A stretch of DNA of 64,000 bases. It comes from Pseudomonas fluorescens. GTDB taxonomy: Bacteria > Pseudomonadota > Gammaproteobacteria > Pseudomonadales > Pseudomonadaceae. The notes below the pieces were generated by a model. The model searched no databases. It saw only the letters and a program-made list of their open reading frames with translations, and was not told the DNA's origin. The first letter of the stretch is position 1; the number at the start of each line of letters is the position of its first letter. Positions 60,958 through 64,000 of the stretch are shown here, one piece after another. Location of the stretch: the NCBI RefSeq assembly GCF_004683905.1, contig NZ_CP038438.1, positions 5,766,001-5,830,000 on the forward strand. The letters run 5' to 3'. The position numbers and the translations under genes are program-made.

Positions 60958-62181
60958 TCAGGGTTTGGCCAGTACCGGCAGATCCCCGGTCAACCCCAGC
61001 GCCTCACGCACAAACAACGCCTTGGCCTCCGGCATCTGCTCCACCAGTTTCAATCCGGCGTTGCGCAACCAGCGCACCGGCAACGGGTCAGCCTGGAACA
61101 AGCGCTCGAAGCCCTCCATCGCCGCCATCAATGCCAGGTTGTGCGGCATGCGCCGGCGCTCGTAGCGGCTCAGCACCTTCACATCCGCCAGCCGTTCGCC
61201 GCGTTCCGCCGCTTGCAACAGCACTTCAGCCAGCACCGCCGCATCGAGGAAACCCAGGTTCACACCCTGCCCGGCCAACGGGTGAATGGTGTGCGCGGCG
61301 TCGCCGATCAGTGCCAGGCCTTCGGCCACGTAGCGTTTGGCGTGGCGTTGACGCAAAGGCACGCACAGCCGTGGATCAGCACTGACGACTTCGCCCAGGC
61401 AACCTTCAAAGGCTCGCTCCAGCTCACGACAGAATGCCGCTTCATCCAGCGCCATCAGGCGTTCGGCTTCACTTGGCGTTGTCGACCAGACGATCGAGCA
61501 CCAGTCCTGCTGCCCGTCACGCTCCAGCGGCAGAAACGCCAGCGGCCCGTGATCGGTGAAACGCTGCCACGCGGTCATCCGGTGCGGCTTGCTGCTGCGC
61601 ACGCTGGTAACGATGGCATGGTGCAGGTAATCCCACTCGCGAGTAGCGACGCCGGTCAGACGGCGTACCGCCGAATTGGCGCCGTCCGCCGCAATCACCA
61701 GCGGCGCACGCAACTGCCGACCATCGGCCAGAGTCAGAAGCCAGTCGTCACCGGAGCGGCGCATCTGTTCCAGCCGTGCGTTGGCCAGCATGCCCAGATC
61801 GCAATCGTGCAAACGATCGAGCAAGGCATCCTGCACCACGCGGTTTTCGACGATATGGCCGAGCACTTCGGCATGCACACTGCTCGCCGAGAAATGAATC
61901 TGCCCGGTGCCGCTGCCGTCCCACACGTGCATGTCGGTGTACGGGCTGCTGCGGCGCTTGGCGATGCCGTCCCAGACGCCAAGGCGTTCGAGTATCCGCT
62001 GGCTGGCCGCCGACAAGGCGCTCACTCGCGGCTCGAACGGCGCGGCGGCGTCGAACGGTTTGACGCTCAGCGGGCTGCCGTCAAGCAGCAACACTTCCAG
62101 GCCGCTGTCCTGCAACGCCAACGCGAGGGCGCTGCCGACCATTCCGGCTCCGACAATCAGCAGATCTGCGCGCATTTCCAT
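60958..62181 (-). CDS. ubiI: UbiH/UbiF/UbiI-family FAD monooxygenase (VisC/UbiI type)
   Basis: The 407-residue flavoprotein has the FAD dinucleotide fold LLIVGAGMVGSALALALQDS, the DG motif VIAADGANSAVRRLTGVA and the GD motif LALIGDAAHTIHPLAGQGVN, all typical of ubiquinone hydroxylases. It lies downstream of ubiH, where pseudomonads carry the visC/ubiI-type gene that hydroxylates the ring at C5. UbiH, UbiI and UbiF are close paralogues, so the exact ring position is inferred from gene order. Confidence 0.82.
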   Translation of the reverse strand: MEMRADLLIVGAGMVGSALALALQDSGLEVLLLDGSPLSVKPFDAAAPFEPRVSALSAASQRILERLGVWDGIAKRRSSPYTDMHVWDGSGTGQIHFSASSVHAEVLGHIVENRVVQDALLDRLHDCDLGMLANARLEQMRRSGDDWLLTLADGRQLRAPLVIAADGANSAVRRLTGVATREWDYLHHAIVTSVRSSKPHRMTAWQRFTDHGPLAFLPLERDGQQDWCSIVWSTTPSEAERLMALDEAAFCRELERAFEGCLGEVVSADPRLCVPLRQRHAKRYVAEGLALIGDAAHTIHPLAGQGVNLGFLDAAVLAEVLLQAAERGERLADVKVLSRYERRRMPHNLALMAAMEGFERLFQADPLPVRWLRNAGLKLVEQMPEAKALFVREALGLTGDLPVLAKP

Positions 62182-62233
62182 GCTTTAAGCCTGTCTCGCT
62201 GGCGGCATGCGCCGCCCGTAAAGGGTTTTAGCG

Positions 62234-62256
62234 AGCGCGCCAGTTAGTGGCGCGCT
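62234..62256. other. Hairpin between ubiH and ubiI
   Basis: AGCGCGCCA and TGGCGCGCT form a perfect 9-base stem with a five-base loop in the 103-base gap. No T-run follows on either strand, so it is not a classical terminator; it may slow decay of the upstream mRNA. Confidence 0.45.
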
Positions 62257-62284
62257 GCTGAAAGTGAAAGTGCCGACCCGCCGC

Positions 62285-63472
62285 TCAAGCATCCGGCCGC
62301 GTCCCCAGCCCCATGGCCTGACGAGCAAACCAGCGCTTGGCCGGTGGCAACAGATCGAGCCCGAGCAGGCCGATGTTGCGGCCCAGCGAGACCAGCGGCT
62401 GGGTGCTGCCGAACAGTCGGGTGACCTGATCGGAGAAGCCCACGGTGAGCTCCTGATCCAGACGCTGCCGCTCGCGATAGGCCTGCAAGGTGGCGAAGTC
62501 GCCCAGCGGTTTGTCGCTGGCGAGCAGTGCGGCAGCCAGTGCATCAGCATCCCGCAGGGACAGGTTGAAACCTTGTCCGGCAATCGGGTGCAGGCTGTGC
62601 GCGGCATTGCCGAGTACGGCCAGATGCGAGCGTACTTGCTCCTCGGCCTCGACCAGCGACAGCGGATACAAATGCCGCGCGCCGACCTGTTTCAAGGTGC
62701 CGAGGCGGTAGCCGAACACGCCTTGCAGCTCGCTGAGGAAATCGCGCTCGCTGAGGTCTGCCAGGCGTTGCGCATCCATGCCCAGGCGGGTCCAGACCAG
62801 TGCGCAACGGTTGTCCGGCAGCGGCAGCAAGGCCATCGGCCCTTCGTCGGTGAAGCGCTCGAAGGCCATGCCGTTGTGTGATTCGCTCGGGGTGATGTTG
62901 GCGATCAGCGCGCTCTGGTTGTACGGACGCTTGCGCACGTTGATGCCCAGTTGCTCGCGCAAACCGGAACGGCCGCCGTCGGCCAGCACCGCCAGATCGC
63001 ACTCGACGGTGGTTTCATCGTTGAGGGTCAGGCGATAGCCGTCAGGCAGCGGCTCCATGCGCGTGACTTCCGCCGGGCAGCGCCAGCTGATCACGTCTTT
63101 GTCCAGGTGCTGCCACAGGCACTGGCCGAGCCAGGCGTTTTCCACCACGTAGCCCAAGGCCGGCACGCCCTCCTCCATCGCCGACAGACGAGCGGTGGAG
63201 AAGCGACCCCGGTCGGACACGTGAATCTGTTTGATCGGCTCGGCGCGGCGGGAAATTTCCTGCCACACGCCCAGCCGCTGATAGATCTGCCGCGAACCGA
63301 AGGACAGCGCCGACGAACGTGCGTCGTAGCTCGGCTGCCAGCTGTCGCCGGGGGCGAACGGTTCGATCAGGACGATTTTCCAGCCGCGGGCCTTGGCCCC
63401 GGCCTGCAAGGCCAACGCCAGACTGGCGCCGACCAGGCCGCCACCGATGATTGCCAGATTGACTCGACTCAT
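62285..63472 (-). CDS. ubiH: 2-octaprenyl-6-methoxyphenyl hydroxylase
   Basis: UbiH is an FAD monooxygenase of ubiquinone synthesis acting at C1 of the ring. The 395-residue protein has LAIIGGGLVGASLALALQAG, the DG motif VLADGGRSGLREQLG and the GD-like AVLGNAAHSLHPIAGQGFNL, in which the usual Asp is Asn, a common UbiH form. Its start overlaps the pepP stop (ATGA), giving the order pepP-ubiH-ubiI seen across gammaproteobacteria. Confidence 0.92.
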   Translation of the reverse strand: MSRVNLAIIGGGLVGASLALALQAGAKARGWKIVLIEPFAPGDSWQPSYDARSSALSFGSRQIYQRLGVWQEISRRAEPIKQIHVSDRGRFSTARLSAMEEGVPALGYVVENAWLGQCLWQHLDKDVISWRCPAEVTRMEPLPDGYRLTLNDETTVECDLAVLADGGRSGLREQLGINVRKRPYNQSALIANITPSESHNGMAFERFTDEGPMALLPLPDNRCALVWTRLGMDAQRLADLSERDFLSELQGVFGYRLGTLKQVGARHLYPLSLVEAEEQVRSHLAVLGNAAHSLHPIAGQGFNLSLRDADALAAALLASDKPLGDFATLQAYRERQRLDQELTVGFSDQVTRLFGSTQPLVSLGRNIGLLGLDLLPPAKRWFARQAMGLGTRPDA

Positions 63473-64000
63473 GCCGCGTGTGTCCGTGCTTGCGCCATCA
63501 GCGCTTCGATTTCGGCAACGGTTTTCGGTACGCCGCTGGTCAATATTTCACAACCGGTCTTGGTCACTACCACGTCATCCTCGATGCGCACGCCAATGCC
63601 GCGCCATTTCTTTGCCACGTTCTGGTTGTCCGGGGCGATGTAGATGCCCGGCTCGACCGTCAGCGCCATGCCGACCTCAAGCACCCGCCATTCGCCGCCG
63701 ACCTTGTACTCGCCAACGTCATGTACATCCATACCCAGCCAATGGCCGGCACGGTGCATGTAAAACGCTTTATAGGCTTCGGTCGCGATCAACTCATCGA
63801 CCTCGCCTTGCAGGATTCCGAGCTTGACCAGGCCTGCGGTAATCACCCGTACCGTGGCTTCGTGCGCCTGGTTCCAGTTTTTGTTCGGAGCGATTTCAGC
63901 GAATGCGGCTTCCTGCGAGGCCAGCACCAATTCGTAGATCGCTTTCTGCTCGGCGGAAAACTTGCCGTTGACCGGCCAGGTGCGGGTGATGTCGCTGGCG
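63469..64000 (-). CDS. pepP: Xaa-Pro aminopeptidase, partial
   Basis: Aminopeptidase P removes an N-terminal residue before proline. Only the last 176 codons are in the window; the N-terminal part lies beyond the right edge. Visible metal ligands are the Asp in SDITRTWPVNG, the His in MHRAGHWLGMDVHDV, the Glu in LTVEPGIYIAPD and the Glu in RIEDDVVVTKTGCEILT, completing a dimanganese site apart from one upstream Asp. It is translationally coupled to ubiH by an ATGA overlap. Confidence 0.95.
   Translation of the reverse strand, partial: ASDITRTWPVNGKFSAEQKAIYELVLASQEAAFAEIAPNKNWNQAHEATVRVITAGLVKLGILQGEVDELIATEAYKAFYMHRAGHWLGMDVHDVGEYKVGGEWRVLEVGMALTVEPGIYIAPDNQNVAKKWRGIGVRIEDDVVVTKTGCEILTSGVPKTVAEIEALMAQARTHAA

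Overview
The window is a chromosomal segment from a Pseudomonas of the fluorescens lineage. This follows from the GC-rich coding style, close similarity of many proteins to families with Pseudomonas-type operon order (rppH-ptsP, spuBCDEFGH/spuI, ssuEADCBF, gcvTH with gcvP, ubiH-ubiI-pepP), and about twenty intergenic inverted repeats of the REP/BIME kind typical of that group. I see no rRNA, tRNA, insertion sequence, prophage, integrase or CRISPR array. Nearly everything is core metabolism.

Layout. 1-8.1 kb: partial TSUP permease, NRDE protein, the nitrogen-PTS enzyme I (ptsP) with rppH, a HAD phosphatase (probable histidinol-phosphatase), a DUF2269 membrane protein, ilvA and divergent rpiA. 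8.3-14.7 kb: two tandem SdiA-regulated-type proteins, a FAH-family enzyme with a D-2-hydroxyglutarate-type dehydrogenase, serA, and a DUF4399 periplasmic protein. 14.8-21.7 kb: an unusually short solute-binding protein, DUF523 plus a 2OG-Fe(II) oxygenase, a DUF2059 protein, a lysophospholipase-like hydrolase, a thioredoxin-like DUF6436 protein, and the penicillin-acylase-family hacB. 21.8-23.7 kb: a GlxA-type regulator divergent from an HD-domain hydrolase. 23.9-34.4 kb: the polyamine locus spuBCDEFGH with divergent spuI; the gene expected at the head of that operon, spuA, survives only as a decayed fragment. 34.6 kb: a TetR regulator.

35.4-44.1 kb is a sulfur-starvation block: ssuEADCBF (sulfonate uptake and desulfonation), lsfA (1-Cys peroxiredoxin), an OprD-family porin and a stand-alone tauA. 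Three of its promoter regions share an AT-rich motif, suggesting one regulon. 44.2-51.8 kb: argA, argE, a CYTH/CHAD triphosphatase, an Lrp-type regulator divergent from a small ACT-like protein, an orphan GspE-type ATPase and a DUF2388 protein. 52-57.7 kb: the glycine cleavage genes gcvP, gcvH, gcvT, interrupted by an oppositely oriented DegT-type aminotransferase; gcvT is preceded by a long nested stem-loop that is not a recognisable glycine riboswitch. 57.9-64 kb: an iron ABC transporter (permease and Fur-box-preceded binding protein, no ATPase), then ubiI-like, ubiH and partial pepP.

From memory of P. aeruginosa PAO1 gene order, the window looks like three blocks joined together: PA0337-PA0296, the PA3442-PA3450 sulfur region, and PA5204-PA5224. 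No clearly new multi-gene system is present. The most noteworthy signals are the gcvT leader structure, the shared sulfur-block motif, the spuA remnant, and type-B repeats nested inside older REP pairs.
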